This document shows positions 55,708-64,000 of a stretch of DNA of 64,000 nucleotides, piece after piece. The position numbers and the translations under genes were made by a program. This DNA is from Streptomyces sp. NBC_00464 (lineage in GTDB: Bacteria > Actinomycetota > Actinomycetes > Streptomycetales > Streptomycetaceae). Position 1 is the first letter of the stretch, and each line of letters starts with the position of its first letter. Under the pieces are notes generated by a model, which saw only the letters and a list, made by a program, of their open reading frames with translations, was not told the DNA's origin and did not search any database. The DNA lies in NCBI RefSeq assembly GCF_036013915.1, contig NZ_CP107899.1:2046001-2110000 (forward strand), written 5' to 3'.

Positions 55708-56691
55708 TCAGTGCTCCGTTCGACGCTGGTCGATCAGGGTGTTGAGGAGCGCGGCAGCGGTCTTCGAGTCGTCGACCGTCACCGCGAAGTCCCGGCCGTC
55801 GGCCAGCCGTGCCACGATCCCCTCGCCGGAACGGATCATGACGCCGGTGCGTCCCGGCCGGATCCGGTAGCCCCAGCCGCCGTACTCGGCGAGCGGCCTG
55901 ATGTCCCGGCTGACCGCCGCCTCGATCCGGTCGAGCGGAACGTGGACGCGCGGCCAGGGCAGCATCCCGGTGACGGTGATGCCTCGCCGGTCCACTGCCA
56001 CGTACGGACGGGCGAAGCTCACCAGGAGCAGCCCGACCAGGAGCGCCGGAACCGCGGCGATCCATCCCGTGGTGAACAGCAGGGCGACTCCTCCCGCGCA
56101 GGCCAGGACCGCCACCGGCAGCAGCCACCGGTTCCCCGCGCTGCGCGCCCACCCTGCGACCTCCCCGGCAGCCAGCGCGATCCGTTCCCCGTTCCCGTCC
56201 GGCCCGCCCCCCGACGGTTGCTCCGTTACGGGAAGGGGCGCGGCCAACAGCAGCCCCACCCCGAAGGCGAGCGCGGCGGCCCCCAGTGCGGCGGCCAGCT
56301 GCCACATCGGGAACGAGACGTCCTGGGCACGGCCCTGCGCGTCCTGGGCGGCGTCCACGTTGACCAGCAGGACCACCGCCATCAGGTAGCCCAGGAACCC
56401 GGCGAGGGCATAACCGCCGGCGACCATCCTCTTGAGCTCCGGGCCGCGGAACCGTCCCCTGGCGGTCATCAGGGTCCACAGTGCGCCGATGCCGACGAGC
56501 AGCACCGTGGTGACGACGACGTACGAGGTCCGGCCCGCGTAGTCGTCCGCCCGGCCGTTGCCCACGAAATGGCTGGCCAGTTGGGAGGGCAGACGGTCCC
56601 GGTGCGTGACGAAGAGGACGAGGTCGACGGCGAGGGCAAGCAGGAACGGCAGAGCGGTGAGAGCCACGCGGCCGATGTTCTTCCGGTTCAT
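55708..56691 (-). CDS. DUF1648 family multi-pass membrane protein
   Basis: This 327-residue protein has about seven transmembrane segments. An N-terminal DUF1648 domain (ALPFLLALAVDLVLFVTHRDRLPSQLASHFVGNGRADDYAGR) is followed by a C-terminal PH-like cytoplasmic stretch (VAVDRRGITVTGMLPWPRVHVPLDRIEAA). The family occurs with YtrA/GntR regulators, as here, and is linked to envelope or antibiotic stress. The ribosome site is GGGAGG. Its promoter region contains the long tandem repeat array starting 78 bases upstream. Confidence 0.85.
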   Translation of the reverse strand: MNRKNIGRVALTALPFLLALAVDLVLFVTHRDRLPSQLASHFVGNGRADDYAGRTSYVVVTTVLLVGIGALWTLMTARGRFRGPELKRMVAGGYALAGFLGYLMAVVLLVNVDAAQDAQGRAQDVSFPMWQLAAALGAAALAFGVGLLLAAPLPVTEQPSGGGPDGNGERIALAAGEVAGWARSAGNRWLLPVAVLACAGGVALLFTTGWIAAVPALLVGLLLVSFARPYVAVDRRGITVTGMLPWPRVHVPLDRIEAAVSRDIRPLAEYGGWGYRIRPGRTGVMIRSGEGIVARLADGRDFAVTVDDSKTAAALLNTLIDQRRTEH

Positions 56692-56769
56692 TAAAACCTC
56701 CCTTGTTCGCATGCTAGTAGAACAATAGAGACTCGGCAACGCGCCGATCAGGCGATCAGCCGAGAAGGC

Positions 56770-56969
56770 GGGAGGCCGGGAGGCCGGGAGGCCGGGAGGC
56801 CGGGAGGCCGGGAGGCCGGGAGGCCGGGAGGCCGGGAGGCCGGGAGGCCGGGAGGCCGGGAGGCCGGGAGGCCGGGAGGCCGGGAGGCCGGGAGGCCGGG
56901 AGGCCGGGAGGCCGGGAGGCCGGGAGGCCGGGAGGCCGGGAGGCCGGGAGGCCGGGAGGCCGGGAGGCC
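56770..56969. repeat. 25-copy perfect 8-bp tandem repeat
   Basis: The unit gggaggcc repeats 25 times without a single change over 200 bp. The perfect identity suggests recent expansion or slippage, and copy number probably varies among strains. It lies just upstream of the DUF1648 promoter. Confidence 0.95.
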
Positions 56970-56980
56970 GTAACAACGAG

Positions 56981-57017
56981 GAACCGGCCTGACGGTGTCG
57001 CTCCGTCAGGCCGGTTC
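56981..57017. terminator. 15-bp hairpin terminator
   Basis: Arms 56981-56995 and 57003-57017 are exact complements with a 7-base loop. It lies downstream of the minus-strand gene at 57114 and should end its transcript. Confidence 0.8.
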
Positions 57018-57018
57018 G

Positions 57019-57072
57019 GTGGATCAGGTGGATCAGGGGGATCGGGTGGATCAGGTGGATCAGGAGGATCGA
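57019..57072. repeat. six-copy 9-bp tandem repeat
   Basis: Units of the form gtggatcag repeat six times, four of them exact. Codons in frame would read Asp-Pro-Pro repeats, but no gene uses them. Confidence 0.85.
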
Positions 57073-57113
57073 GGTATGGGACAGCGTGCCGGAGTGCCGG
57101 GCCGCCGGTGTGC

Positions 57114-57782
57114 TCAGGCCGTTTCGAGTGGGAACGCTCCACGGTGGCCGGTGCCCGCACCCGCCTCGGGGCGCGGCTCGAACTCGCGGCAGCTCCAGAT
57201 CTCCTGGACGAATCCGCTGCGCCGGTCCCACAGGTCGAGGACGTCGTCCTCGCCGGCCGCCCCGCGGTAGGCCTCCTTGGCCCCCCGGAAGCAGGCGAGA
57301 CCGCCGGAGAGCCCGCGGCCGGGTGCCGGGAAGTAGTCCGAGAAGGCGCAGGCGATGCACGTCTGGAGCCGGATCCCGGGCGGGAGGGACCGCTGGATGG
57401 TGGCGAGTGCGGCGCCGAAGTCGCTCTCCGCCCGGTGGGACCGGAAGGCCGCACCGCCGTACCGCAGCTCGAGAAAGAGATACGGGTCGGGCCTGCGCAG
57501 CGACAACAGGCAGCTCAGCGTGGCCTGATGGACCGCACCGTCCGCGGTGACGGGGAACGGCAGGTCCCATTCCAGGACGCAGTCGTTGAGCGCCCCGTCC
57601 GCGAGGGCGAACATCCCGCTCTCCGGCGGCATGCCCGCCACCGGGCACAGTCCGTCGAAGCTCTCGCCCTCGAAATCGACGCCCCTGACGCGCAGGCGGA
57701 GTTGCTGTCCGTCGGTGGTGAGGATGACGGCATCGGAGCCCTGTCGGTCCCGGTACCACCCTGCCCACGACTCATCTGTCAT
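57114..57782 (-). CDS. hypothetical protein of Streptomyces type, possibly DUF6304
   Basis: This 222-residue soluble protein starts MTDESWAGWYRDRQGSDAVILTTDGQQLRLRVRGV. It contains FSDYFPAPGRGLSGGLACFRGAKEAYRG and a cluster of Cys (CIACAF, LCPVAG). I believe the family is annotated as DUF6304, but cannot be certain. No signal or membrane segment is seen. The function is unknown. It ends 42 bases before the repeat arrays. Confidence 0.65.
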   Translation of the reverse strand: MTDESWAGWYRDRQGSDAVILTTDGQQLRLRVRGVDFEGESFDGLCPVAGMPPESGMFALADGALNDCVLEWDLPFPVTADGAVHQATLSCLLSLRRPDPYLFLELRYGGAAFRSHRAESDFGAALATIQRSLPPGIRLQTCIACAFSDYFPAPGRGLSGGLACFRGAKEAYRGAAGEDDVLDLWDRRSGFVQEIWSCREFEPRPEAGAGTGHRGAFPLETA

Positions 57783-57954
57783 GGGCAGGGACTGTAGCCC
57801 GTGGCTCGGACACTCCCCTTGCCGCCCTCCACTTCACCGTCCGACCCCTGTGACCTCGACCGATTCCCGATCCGCCCCCGCCGCTCCCTCACCCCCTCCA
57901 CCCGGCCCTCGTCCTCCCCTGCCGGATTACGTCCTGATGGTGCGGAACCTCCGT

Positions 57955-59007
57955 TCAGTGCGTCCGGCGCGTGACGAACTCCGCCAGCGCCAGGAGATCG
58001 CCCGCCGCCGACAGATCGGGCACGGCCCGGGACAGGTGGTGCACCGCGCGTGCCATCCGGTCCGCGGCGCAGACCTGCGCCCAGTCGCGGCCGCCCGCCC
58101 GGTCCACGGCGTCGGCCGCGCGGCTCACCTCACCGGATGTGTTCATGGGGCCCCGGTAGAGCGCGGCGAGCTCCGCCGCCGCCGGGGTGCCCGACGTCAG
58201 TGCCGCGACCACGGGCAGCGACTTCTTGTGGGCGGAGAGGTCGGCGCCGACCGGCTTCCCTGTCTGGGCGGGGTCGCCCCAGATGCCGATCAGGTCGTCG
58301 ATGAGCTGGAAGGCGAGTCCGGCCTCCCGGCCGAAGCCGTCCATCGCGCCGACGGCGCGCTCGTCCACGCCCGCATAGAGCGCACCCAGCGCGCAGGCAC
58401 AGCCGAGCAGCGCGCCCGTCTTCGCCGTCGCCATGGCGAGGCACTCGTCCAGGGAGACCTCGTCGGGTCCGCGTTCCTCGAAGGCACAGTCCGCCTGCTG
58501 GCCCGCGCACAGCTCGATGACACAGGTGGAGAGCCGGGCCGAGGCACGGGCCGACACCGCGCGCGCGTCCTCGGCGAGGAGCCTCTGGGCGAGGGCGAAC
58601 ATGGCGTCGCCCGCGATGACGGCGTCCGGGATTCCGAAGACCGTCCAGGCCGTTGCCCGGTGGCGGCGGGTGCGGTCCTCGTCGATGACGTCGTCGTGCA
58701 GCAGGGTGAAGTTGTGGGCCAGTTCCACGGCGACGGCCGCCCGCACGGCCTCCTTCGGGTCACCGCCGAGCGCCCTGGTGGCGGCGAGGACGAGCGCGGG
58801 TCTGATCGCCTTTCCCGCGCCGCCCGCGGCGGGTCTGCCGTCGGCGTGCTCCCAGCCGAAGTGGTACATCGCCACGCGCCGGATCGACCCCGGCAGCGAG
58901 GCGATCGCGGCCCGCAGATGCGGATCGACGAGGGTCCGGGTGTACTCCAGGAGCGCCGCGGCCTCGTTGCCCTCGGTGGCGGCGGCGTCGGTACGGGTCA
59001 TGGTCAA
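57955..59007 (-). CDS. polyprenyl synthase, family 2B encapsulin cargo
   Basis: This 350-residue enzyme is a trans-isoprenyl diphosphate synthase. The first Asp-rich motif HDDVIDED is near residue 110, and the second, DDLIGIWGD, near 240, both for metal-bound diphosphate. A short unstructured N-terminus (MTMTRTDAAATEGN) could serve as the targeting tail that family 2B cargos use. It lies 135 bases downstream of the encapsulin shell gene, the usual arrangement. The product chain length is unknown. Confidence 0.9.
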   Translation of the reverse strand: MTMTRTDAAATEGNEAAALLEYTRTLVDPHLRAAIASLPGSIRRVAMYHFGWEHADGRPAAGGAGKAIRPALVLAATRALGGDPKEAVRAAVAVELAHNFTLLHDDVIDEDRTRRHRATAWTVFGIPDAVIAGDAMFALAQRLLAEDARAVSARASARLSTCVIELCAGQQADCAFEERGPDEVSLDECLAMATAKTGALLGCACALGALYAGVDERAVGAMDGFGREAGLAFQLIDDLIGIWGDPAQTGKPVGADLSAHKKSLPVVAALTSGTPAAAELAALYRGPMNTSGEVSRAADAVDRAGGRDWAQVCAADRMARAVHHLSRAVPDLSAAGDLLALAEFVTRRTH

Positions 59008-59142
59008 TCGGTCACCCCGGTCATTGCCGTCCCGGCCCCCGATGGCTGTCGCCCCGGGGCCGGAGACGTGGGTGGTTGCTGTGGGTGCGCCGGCTGCCGC
59101 CGGTCGGGGTCCCGGACCCGGCGGGCCCGGGACCCCGTGGAA

Positions 59143-60549
59143 TCACCGCCAGCGGCTGACCTCGACGTTCTCCAGGACGCCGAGGGCGTCCGGGACCAGT
59201 ACGGCCGCGGAGTAGTAGGCCGTCACGAGGTAGGAGATGATCGCCTGCTCGTCGATCCCCATGAAGCGGACCGACAGGCTGGGCTCGATCTCGTCCGGGA
59301 TGCCCGTCTGCTGGAGGCCGATGACGCCCTGTTCGGCCTGGCCGGTCCTCATGCAGATGATCGACGTGGTGCGGGCGTCCGTGACCGGGATCTTGTTGGA
59401 CGGGAAGATCGGGACCCCGCGCCAGGCCGGCACGTGATGACCGCCGACGTCCACGCTCTCCGGCACCAGCCCGCGCTTGTTGCACTCGCGGCCGAAGGCG
59501 GCGATGGCCCGCGGGTGGGCGAGGAAGAGCTTCGATCCGCGGCGGCGCGACAGCAGTTCGTCCATGTCATCGGGGGTGGGCGCCCCGTCGTGCGGCTGGA
59601 TCCGCTGCCCGTAGTCGCAGTTGTTGAGCAGGCCGAACTCCCGGTTGTTGATGAGCTCGTGCTCCTGGCGCTCGCGCAGCGCCTCGACCGTGAGCCGCAA
59701 CTGCTGCTCGGTCTGGTTCATCGGCTGGTTGTAGAGGTCGGCGACCCTGCTGTGGACCTTCAGCACGGTCTGGGCGACGCTCAGTTCGTACTCGCGGGGC
59801 GCGGACTCGTAGTCCACGTACGTGTGCGGGACGACGGCCTCGCCGACATGGCCCGCGGACAGGTCGATCTCCGCCTCGCCGTACTTGTTGGTGCGCTGCT
59901 GCGGGATCGCGAGCAGCCCGGCGAGGTGGGTGCTCAGCGATTCGGCGCGCTCGGCGAGGTTGAGCACATCGGCCCGCCTCAGTGTCAGAACCGTGCACGC
60001 CGTGACGGCGCGGGCCGTGTACTCCCAGACGGCGTCGCCCTCGATCAGGGAGTGGTCGCCGAAGTACGCCCCGTCCGCATGGACCCCGAGCACCGTCTCG
60101 TCCCCGTAGGGCCCGGTGCCGACCTTCTCGACCTTTCCGTGCGCCAGCAGGAAGACCCGGTCCGCCGCCTCCCCCGCCGTGGCCAGGAGCTGTCCGGCGG
60201 GAATCTCGCGCTGCTCGCACCTCCTGGCCAGTTCGGCAAGCACTTCCTCGTCCCCGAAGTCCCTCAGGGCCGGGAGTTCACCGAGCTCGGCGGGGATGAC
60301 CGAGACCCGGTCCCCGGTCTGTACGAAGGTCACCCGGCCGTCCCCGACCGAGTAGCTCAGCCGCCGGTTGACCCGGTAGGTGCCGCCCTGCACCTGGACC
60401 CACGGCAGCATCTTCAGCAGCCACCGTGAGCTGATCTCCTGCATCTGCGGAGCGGACTTGGTGGTCGTCGCGAGGTTCCGCGCGGCTGCCGTGCCAAGAC
60501 TCTGCTGCGGCGGCACCTGCGTGTTCTGAACCTCTTCACCAACGGACAT
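59143..60549 (-). CDS. family 2B encapsulin shell protein with cyclic-nucleotide-binding domain
   Basis: This 468-residue protein has an HK97-type capsid core interrupted by a cNMP-binding insertion near residues 105-215 ([19 protein letters not shown]). The C-terminal segment [39 protein letters not shown] is typical of the family. It should assemble into a protein nanocompartment that packages the polyprenyl synthase encoded next. The start at ATG 60549 gives the conserved [19 protein letters not shown]. An upstream frame is unlike the family. Confidence 0.93.
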   Translation of the reverse strand: MSVGEEVQNTQVPPQQSLGTAAARNLATTTKSAPQMQEISSRWLLKMLPWVQVQGGTYRVNRRLSYSVGDGRVTFVQTGDRVSVIPAELGELPALRDFGDEEVLAELARRCEQREIPAGQLLATAGEAADRVFLLAHGKVEKVGTGPYGDETVLGVHADGAYFGDHSLIEGDAVWEYTARAVTACTVLTLRRADVLNLAERAESLSTHLAGLLAIPQQRTNKYGEAEIDLSAGHVGEAVVPHTYVDYESAPREYELSVAQTVLKVHSRVADLYNQPMNQTEQQLRLTVEALRERQEHELINNREFGLLNNCDYGQRIQPHDGAPTPDDMDELLSRRRGSKLFLAHPRAIAAFGRECNKRGLVPESVDVGGHHVPAWRGVPIFPSNKIPVTDARTTSIICMRTGQAEQGVIGLQQTGIPDEIEPSLSVRFMGIDEQAIISYLVTAYYSAAVLVPDALGVLENVEVSRWR

Positions 60550-60688
60550 CTGTCGTCCTCTCGATTCATCGGCTGACCTGCGAGAAGAACCTTTCAGCAT
60601 GAGGGCTCGGCACGCCATTACACAAAAGAGTGTGACTAATCGGGCTTTGGGTTGGGCACCACGCTGCGCGATGCCCGGCCACTCGAAA

Positions 60689-60711
60689 AATTTGCATACG
60701 GAATGCAAATT
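60689..60711. promoter_or_regulatory. NsrR operator upstream of nsrR
   Basis: A perfect palindrome with 9-bp arms (aatttgcat and atgcaaatt) around a 5-base centre spans 23 bases, the size of Streptomyces NsrR sites. Most of its bases recur in the hmp promoter. It is also near the encapsulin shell start (60549). Confidence 0.75.
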
Positions 60712-60728
60712 CACTTACCGTGACCGTC

Positions 60729-61178
60729 ATGCGGCTGACGAGATTCACGGACGTGGCGCTGCGGGTACTGATGCGTCTCGCGGTCGTCGAGAGCGAGGAT
60801 CCGCCGACCACCCGGGAGGTGGCGGCGACCATGCAGGTGCCGTACACCCACGCCGCGAAGGTCGTGGCCCGTCTCCAGCACCTCGGCCTGGTCGAGGCAC
60901 GGCGTGGCCGCGGCGGCGGCCTTTCCCTCACCGCAGCCGGCCGCTCCGCCTCCATCGGCGGCCTCGTCCGCGAGCTGGAGGGACCGGGCGACGTCGTCGA
61001 GTGCGAGGGCGCCACCCCGTGCCCACTGCGGTCGGCCTGCCGGCTGCGCAACGCCCTGCGTGCGGCCTCGGAGGCCTTCTACACCTCGCTGGACCCGCTG
61101 ACCGTCGCCGAACTGGTCTCCTCCCCCACCGGCCCCCTGCTGATCGGCATCAGCAGCAGACCGCCGGCGGAGGGCTGA
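60729..61178 (+). CDS. nsrR: NO-sensing Rrf2-family regulator NsrR
   Basis: This 149-residue regulator starts MRLTRFTDVALRVLMRLAVV, has the Rrf2 winged helix (PPTTREVAATMQVPYTHAAKVVARL) and the cluster Cys92, Cys98 and Cys104 (ECEGATPCPLRSAC) that hold an iron-sulfur cluster in NsrR. It represses NO-detoxification genes until NO destroys the cluster. ATG 60729 fits NsrR length; a GTG 9 bases upstream is in frame. It is divergent from the encapsulin gene and upstream of hmp. Confidence 0.92.
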   Translation: MRLTRFTDVALRVLMRLAVVESEDPPTTREVAATMQVPYTHAAKVVARLQHLGLVEARRGRGGGLSLTAAGRSASIGGLVRELEGPGDVVECEGATPCPLRSACRLRNALRAASEAFYTSLDPLTVAELVSSPTGPLLIGISSRPPAEG

Positions 61179-61227
61179 ACCCACCCCGCCGCACCGGGCC
61201 CGCGGCCCGGTTTCTACACTGACCTTA

Positions 61228-61250
61228 AATGCGCATCTCAAATGCCAATT
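61228..61250. promoter_or_regulatory. NsrR operator upstream of hmp
   Basis: A 23-base imperfect palindrome shares 16 of 23 positions with the perfect site at 60689 and lies 19 bases before the hmp start. It implies that NsrR controls hmp. Confidence 0.65.
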
Positions 61251-61268
61251 TAATCCGAGGAGTCAACG

Positions 61269-62465
61269 ATGCTCTCCGAGCCGTCCACCGCCACTGTCCG
61301 TGCCACCCTCCCCGCCGTCGGCGCGGCCATCGGGGACATCGCCGATCTCTTCTACCGCAAGCTGTTCGACGCCCACCCGGAGCTGCTGCGCGACCTGTTC
61401 AACCGCGGCAACCAGGCCTCCGGCGCCCAGCGCCAGGCGCTCGCGGGCTCCATCGCCGCGTTCGCGACCCAGCTGGTCGAGCACCCCGGCACCCGTCCCG
61501 ACGTGATGCTCGACCGCATCGCGCACAAGCACGCCTCGCTCGGCGTCACGGCCGCCCAGTACGACGTCGTGCACACCCACCTGTTCGCGGCCATCGCCGA
61601 AGTGCTCGGCGACGCGGTGACGTCCGAGGTCGCAGCCGCCTGGGACGAGGTGTACTGGCTGATGGCCAACGCCCTGATCACCATCGAGGAGCGGCTGTAC
61701 GCGCAGCAGGGCGTCGTCGCCGGTGACGTGTGGCGCGACTGGGAGGTGGTCTCCCGCACCGAGGAGACCGCAGACGTCGCCACGTTCCGGATCCGCCCCG
61801 CCGACGGCGCCCCCGCCCCCGCGTTCCACCCGGGGCAGTACGTGTCCGTGCAGGTCGAACTCTCCGACGGCGCCCGCCAGATACGCCAGTACAGCCTCTC
61901 CTGCGCCCCCGGTTCGGCAGTTCGCTCGTTCACCGTCAAGCGGGTGCACGGCGACGGCGCCCCTGACGGCGAGGTCTCGCGGCACCTGCACGCACGGACC
62001 GTGGCCGGCGACCGGCTCCGGGTCTCGGCCCCGTACGGCGACCTCGTACTGAAGTCCACCGACGCCCCGCTCCTCCTCGCCTCCGCGGGCATCGGCTGCA
62101 CCCCGATGCTGTCGATGCTGGAGCACCTCGCGGACTCCGGTCACCGCGCGCCGGTGACCGTGGTGCACGGCGACCGCTCCCCCGCCGACCACGCGCTGCG
62201 CGCCGACCACGCCCTGTTCACCGCCGAACTGCCCGACGCCGCGGCGCACTTCTGGTACGAGACCCCCGAGGAGGGTCACCCGGCGGACCGCACCGGCCTC
62301 GTCGACCTGACCGGCGTGGTGATCCCGTCCGGCACCCACGCCTACCTCTGCGGCCCGCTGCCCTTCATGCGGGCCGTGCGCACCCAACTGCTCGCCAAGG
62401 GCGTACCGGCGGCCGACATCCACTACGAGGTGTTCGGCCCCGACCTGTGGCTCGCCCAGGACTGA
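61269..62465 (+). CDS. hmpA: flavohaemoglobin, NO dioxygenase
   Basis: This 398-residue protein has an N-terminal globin (residues about 1-138, with the haem-ligand His in DRIAHKHASLG), an FAD-binding domain (FHPGQYVSVQV, RQYSLSCAPG near 205) and an NAD-binding domain (LASAGIGCTPMLSML, YLCGPLPFM). It oxidises nitric oxide to nitrate. It follows nsrR and has an NsrR-type operator in its promoter. The ribosome site is ccgagg. A hairpin follows the stop. Confidence 0.94.
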   Translation: MLSEPSTATVRATLPAVGAAIGDIADLFYRKLFDAHPELLRDLFNRGNQASGAQRQALAGSIAAFATQLVEHPGTRPDVMLDRIAHKHASLGVTAAQYDVVHTHLFAAIAEVLGDAVTSEVAAAWDEVYWLMANALITIEERLYAQQGVVAGDVWRDWEVVSRTEETADVATFRIRPADGAPAPAFHPGQYVSVQVELSDGARQIRQYSLSCAPGSAVRSFTVKRVHGDGAPDGEVSRHLHARTVAGDRLRVSAPYGDLVLKSTDAPLLLASAGIGCTPMLSMLEHLADSGHRAPVTVVHGDRSPADHALRADHALFTAELPDAAAHFWYETPEEGHPADRTGLVDLTGVVIPSGTHAYLCGPLPFMRAVRTQLLAKGVPAADIHYEVFGPDLWLAQD

Positions 62466-62542
62466 GAGGCCACCCCACCGCCCCCGAATCCCGGGCGGCG
62501 CTCGCGGAATTGACCGGATCGGCTCGCACAGCGCCCGAACAG

Positions 62543-62576
62543 GGCCCCGGAATCTCCTCGTAACTGGTCCGGGGCC
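62543..62576. terminator. hairpin after hmpA
   Basis: Arms ggccccgg (62543-62550) and ccggggcc (62569-62576) pair over an 18-base loop. Confidence 0.5.
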
Positions 62577-62644
62577 GTGTCCGTCGGGTACATCGGATAC
62601 AAGCGCTGTACGGACACACTCCCCCACGCACGAAGGAGTCGGTC

Positions 62645-63235
62645 ATGTCCTCACCCATGTCCGCGAGCACCTTTCTCGACGCCCTCAAGGACGAAGGGCT
62701 CACCGTCGTCCAGGTCGGCGACTGGCGCACCCACAACCGCAACCACAAGGGCCCCTGGGGGCCGGTCAACGGCGTGATGATCCATCACACCGTCACCAGG
62801 GGCACCGCCGCGACCGTCCGGATCTGCCGCGACGGCTACCCCGCACTGCCGGGGCCGCTGTGCCACGGCGTCATCGCCAAGGACGGCCGGGTCCATCTGG
62901 TCGGCTACGGAAGGGCCAACCACGCCGGACTCGGCGACGACGACGTACTGCGCGCCGTCGTCGCCGAGAAGCGGCTGCCCTCGGACAACGAGACCAACAC
63001 CGACGGGAACCGGCACTTCTACGGCTTCGAGTGCGAGAACCTCGGCGACGGCGAGGACCCCTGGCCCGCCGTCCAGCTCGAAGCCATCGAGAAGGCCGCG
63101 GCCGCGATCTGCCGCCACCACCACTGGACGTCCCGGTCCGTCATCGGCCACCGGGAGTGGCAGCCCGGAAAGGTCGACCCGCGCGGCTTCTCGATGACCG
63201 CCATGCGGGCACGGATCCACGACCGCCTGAAGTAG
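62645..63235 (+). CDS. peptidoglycan N-acetylmuramoyl-L-alanine amidase
   Basis: This 196-residue protein is an amidase 2/PGRP-like domain: the zinc His in MIHHTVTRG near residue 48 and the downstream HREWQPGKVDPRGF with His and Asp complete the site. The middle (LCHGVIAKDGRVHLVGYGRANHAG) is typical of phage-endolysin-like amidases. No signal peptide is visible, so export, a holin or an intracellular recycling role is open. ATG 62645 follows gaaggag. An alternate start 12 bases on is possible. Confidence 0.88.
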   Translation: MSSPMSASTFLDALKDEGLTVVQVGDWRTHNRNHKGPWGPVNGVMIHHTVTRGTAATVRICRDGYPALPGPLCHGVIAKDGRVHLVGYGRANHAGLGDDDVLRAVVAEKRLPSDNETNTDGNRHFYGFECENLGDGEDPWPAVQLEAIEKAAAAICRHHHWTSRSVIGHREWQPGKVDPRGFSMTAMRARIHDRLK

Positions 63236-63277
63236 CCCGTGGGCCCGCTCCGGCCGGGGCGCGGCCACAATGGAGCC

Positions 63278-64000
63278 ATGCCCTCCACGCCCCCCGGACA
63301 GGACCCCGGCCTCTCCCGGCTGCGGCCGGCGCTCCCCTCGCCCCTGCAGCCGGCCGAGGACGAGCGCTTCGCCCGCCACGGCGTGACACTGCTCCTCAAG
63401 CGCGACGACCTGATCCACCCGGACCTGCCGGGCAACAAGTGGCGCAAGCTCGCCCCGAACCTCCGCGCCGCCGCAGGCCGCCCCGTGCTGACCTTCGGCG
63501 GCGCGTACTCCAACCATCTGCGGGCCACGGCCGCCGCGGGCCGGCTGCTGGGCTTCCGCACCGTCGGCGTCGTCCGGGGCGACGAGCTCGCCCACCGCCC
63601 GCTCAACCCCTCGCTCGCCCGGTGCGCGGCCGACGGCATGCGGCTGCACTTCGTGGACCGGCAGACGTACCGCGCCAAAGCCGATCCGCAGGTCCTGGCG
63701 GGCCTGCTGAGCGCCCACGGGGAGTGCGAGGTCATCCCGGAGGGTGGCAGCAACGCTCTGGCCGCACAGGGCTGCACAGAGCTCGGGCACGAGCTGCGCG
63801 AAGCCGTCGACGTGGCGGCGGTGGCCTGCGGCACCGGCGGCACCCTCGCCGGACTCGCCGCGGGACTGGCACCCGGACAGCGCGCCCTCGGCATCCCGGT
63901 CCTGCGGGGCGGCTTCCTGGGGGACGCGGTCCGGGACCTCCAGCAGGCGGCGTTCGGCGGACCGGCCGGCACCTGGTCCCTCGACGACCGCTTCCACTTC
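63278..64000 (+). CDS. PLP-dependent deaminase/D-cysteine desulfhydrase-like enzyme (3' truncated)
   Basis: The frame runs off the window after 241 residues. It has the cofactor Lys in GNKWRKL near residue 58, the phosphate-binding region FGGAYSNHLRATAAAG near 82 and GTGGTLAGLAAGLA near 190, the pattern of 1-aminocyclopropane-1-carboxylate deaminase and D-cysteine desulfhydrase. Which reaction it runs cannot be told without the C-terminus. The ATG is preceded by tggagc, and the gene is 42 bases after the amidase. Confidence 0.88.
   Translation, partial: MPSTPPGQDPGLSRLRPALPSPLQPAEDERFARHGVTLLLKRDDLIHPDLPGNKWRKLAPNLRAAAGRPVLTFGGAYSNHLRATAAAGRLLGFRTVGVVRGDELAHRPLNPSLARCAADGMRLHFVDRQTYRAKADPQVLAGLLSAHGECEVIPEGGSNALAAQGCTELGHELREAVDVAAVACGTGGTLAGLAAGLAPGQRALGIPVLRGGFLGDAVRDLQQAAFGGPAGTWSLDDRFHF

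Larger units (their letters stand above)
56692..57113. other. 422-base repeat-rich intergenic region
   Basis: The gap upstream of the DUF1648 gene and downstream of the 57114 gene consists of an 8-bp tandem array, a hairpin and a 9-bp tandem array, listed separately. No gene was found; apparent long frames in it come from the repeats. Confidence 0.7.

Noticed and set aside
56756..57454. Long frames and a CRISPR-like appearance across the repeats
   Set aside because: The units are 8 and 9 bases with no spacers, so this is a tandem minisatellite, not a CRISPR array. Proline-rich frames across it lack starts and bias.

Overview
This window is chromosomal DNA of a Streptomyces or very close relative. 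The evidence is very high GC with strong third-position GC bias, GTG starts, GGAGG-type ribosome sites, and typical Streptomyces genes: nickel superoxide dismutase sodN with its maturation protease, snapalysin with its LysR activator, a family 2B encapsulin, an NsrR/flavohaemoglobin pair and many secreted proteins. The first and last genes are cut by the window edges.

Layout. 1-11.2 kb is core: the end of a PadR-like regulator, a Clp-N/HTH pair, a quinone oxidoreductase-type dehydrogenase, malic enzyme, an amino-acid ABC transporter (binding protein, permease, ATPase), a SigE-family sigma factor with a membrane-anchored partner, a methyltransferase, a CGNR regulator, sodX and sodN. 11.18-29.6 kb is an integrated mobile element of about 18.3 kb inserted at the 3' end of sodN. 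A diverged direct repeat of about 130 bp, covering the last codons of sodN and its terminator, bounds it at 11177-11310 and 29466-29604. It encodes a tyrosine integrase, an XRE repressor-like protein, an excisionase, a DUF3631 ATPase, a MobC-like protein and a relaxase, but no FtsK/TraB translocase is visible, so it looks like an integrative mobilizable element. Its cargo is a four-gene HAD/methyltransferase/phosphotransferase/unknown group, an XRE-TPR regulator with a NUDIX hydrolase, and a less GC-rich block on the minus strand. That block holds a dual-OB-like protein, two DUF488 proteins and a protein kinase with an AbiJ-like N-terminal region. I regard this block as the best candidate for an undescribed system, probably defensive.

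29.6-43.2 kb follows the right attachment site. It starts with a frameshifted NUDIX gene and the tail of a TPR regulator. Next come small membrane proteins and a set of exported proteins dominated by two large paralogues (995 and 1342 aa), with propeller-like, lysozyme-like and golvesin-like regions; the larger also has an SGNH hydrolase domain. Between them lie a lipoprotein and an AMIN-like protein.

43.2-57 kb holds a SUKH-like protein, a tRNA-like sequence, a YefM/YoeB-type toxin-antitoxin pair with a symmetric operator, an MFS exporter with divergent TetR, an adenylyltransferase/NmrA/DUF952 group, a sortase-anchored choice-of-anchor A protein, an epimerase, the LysR/snapalysin pair and a GntR/DUF1648 pair. 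A 25-copy 8-bp tandem repeat follows. 57-64 kb carries a family 2B encapsulin shell with a polyprenyl synthase cargo, nsrR and hmp with matching operators, a peptidoglycan amidase and the start of a PLP-dependent deaminase-type gene.
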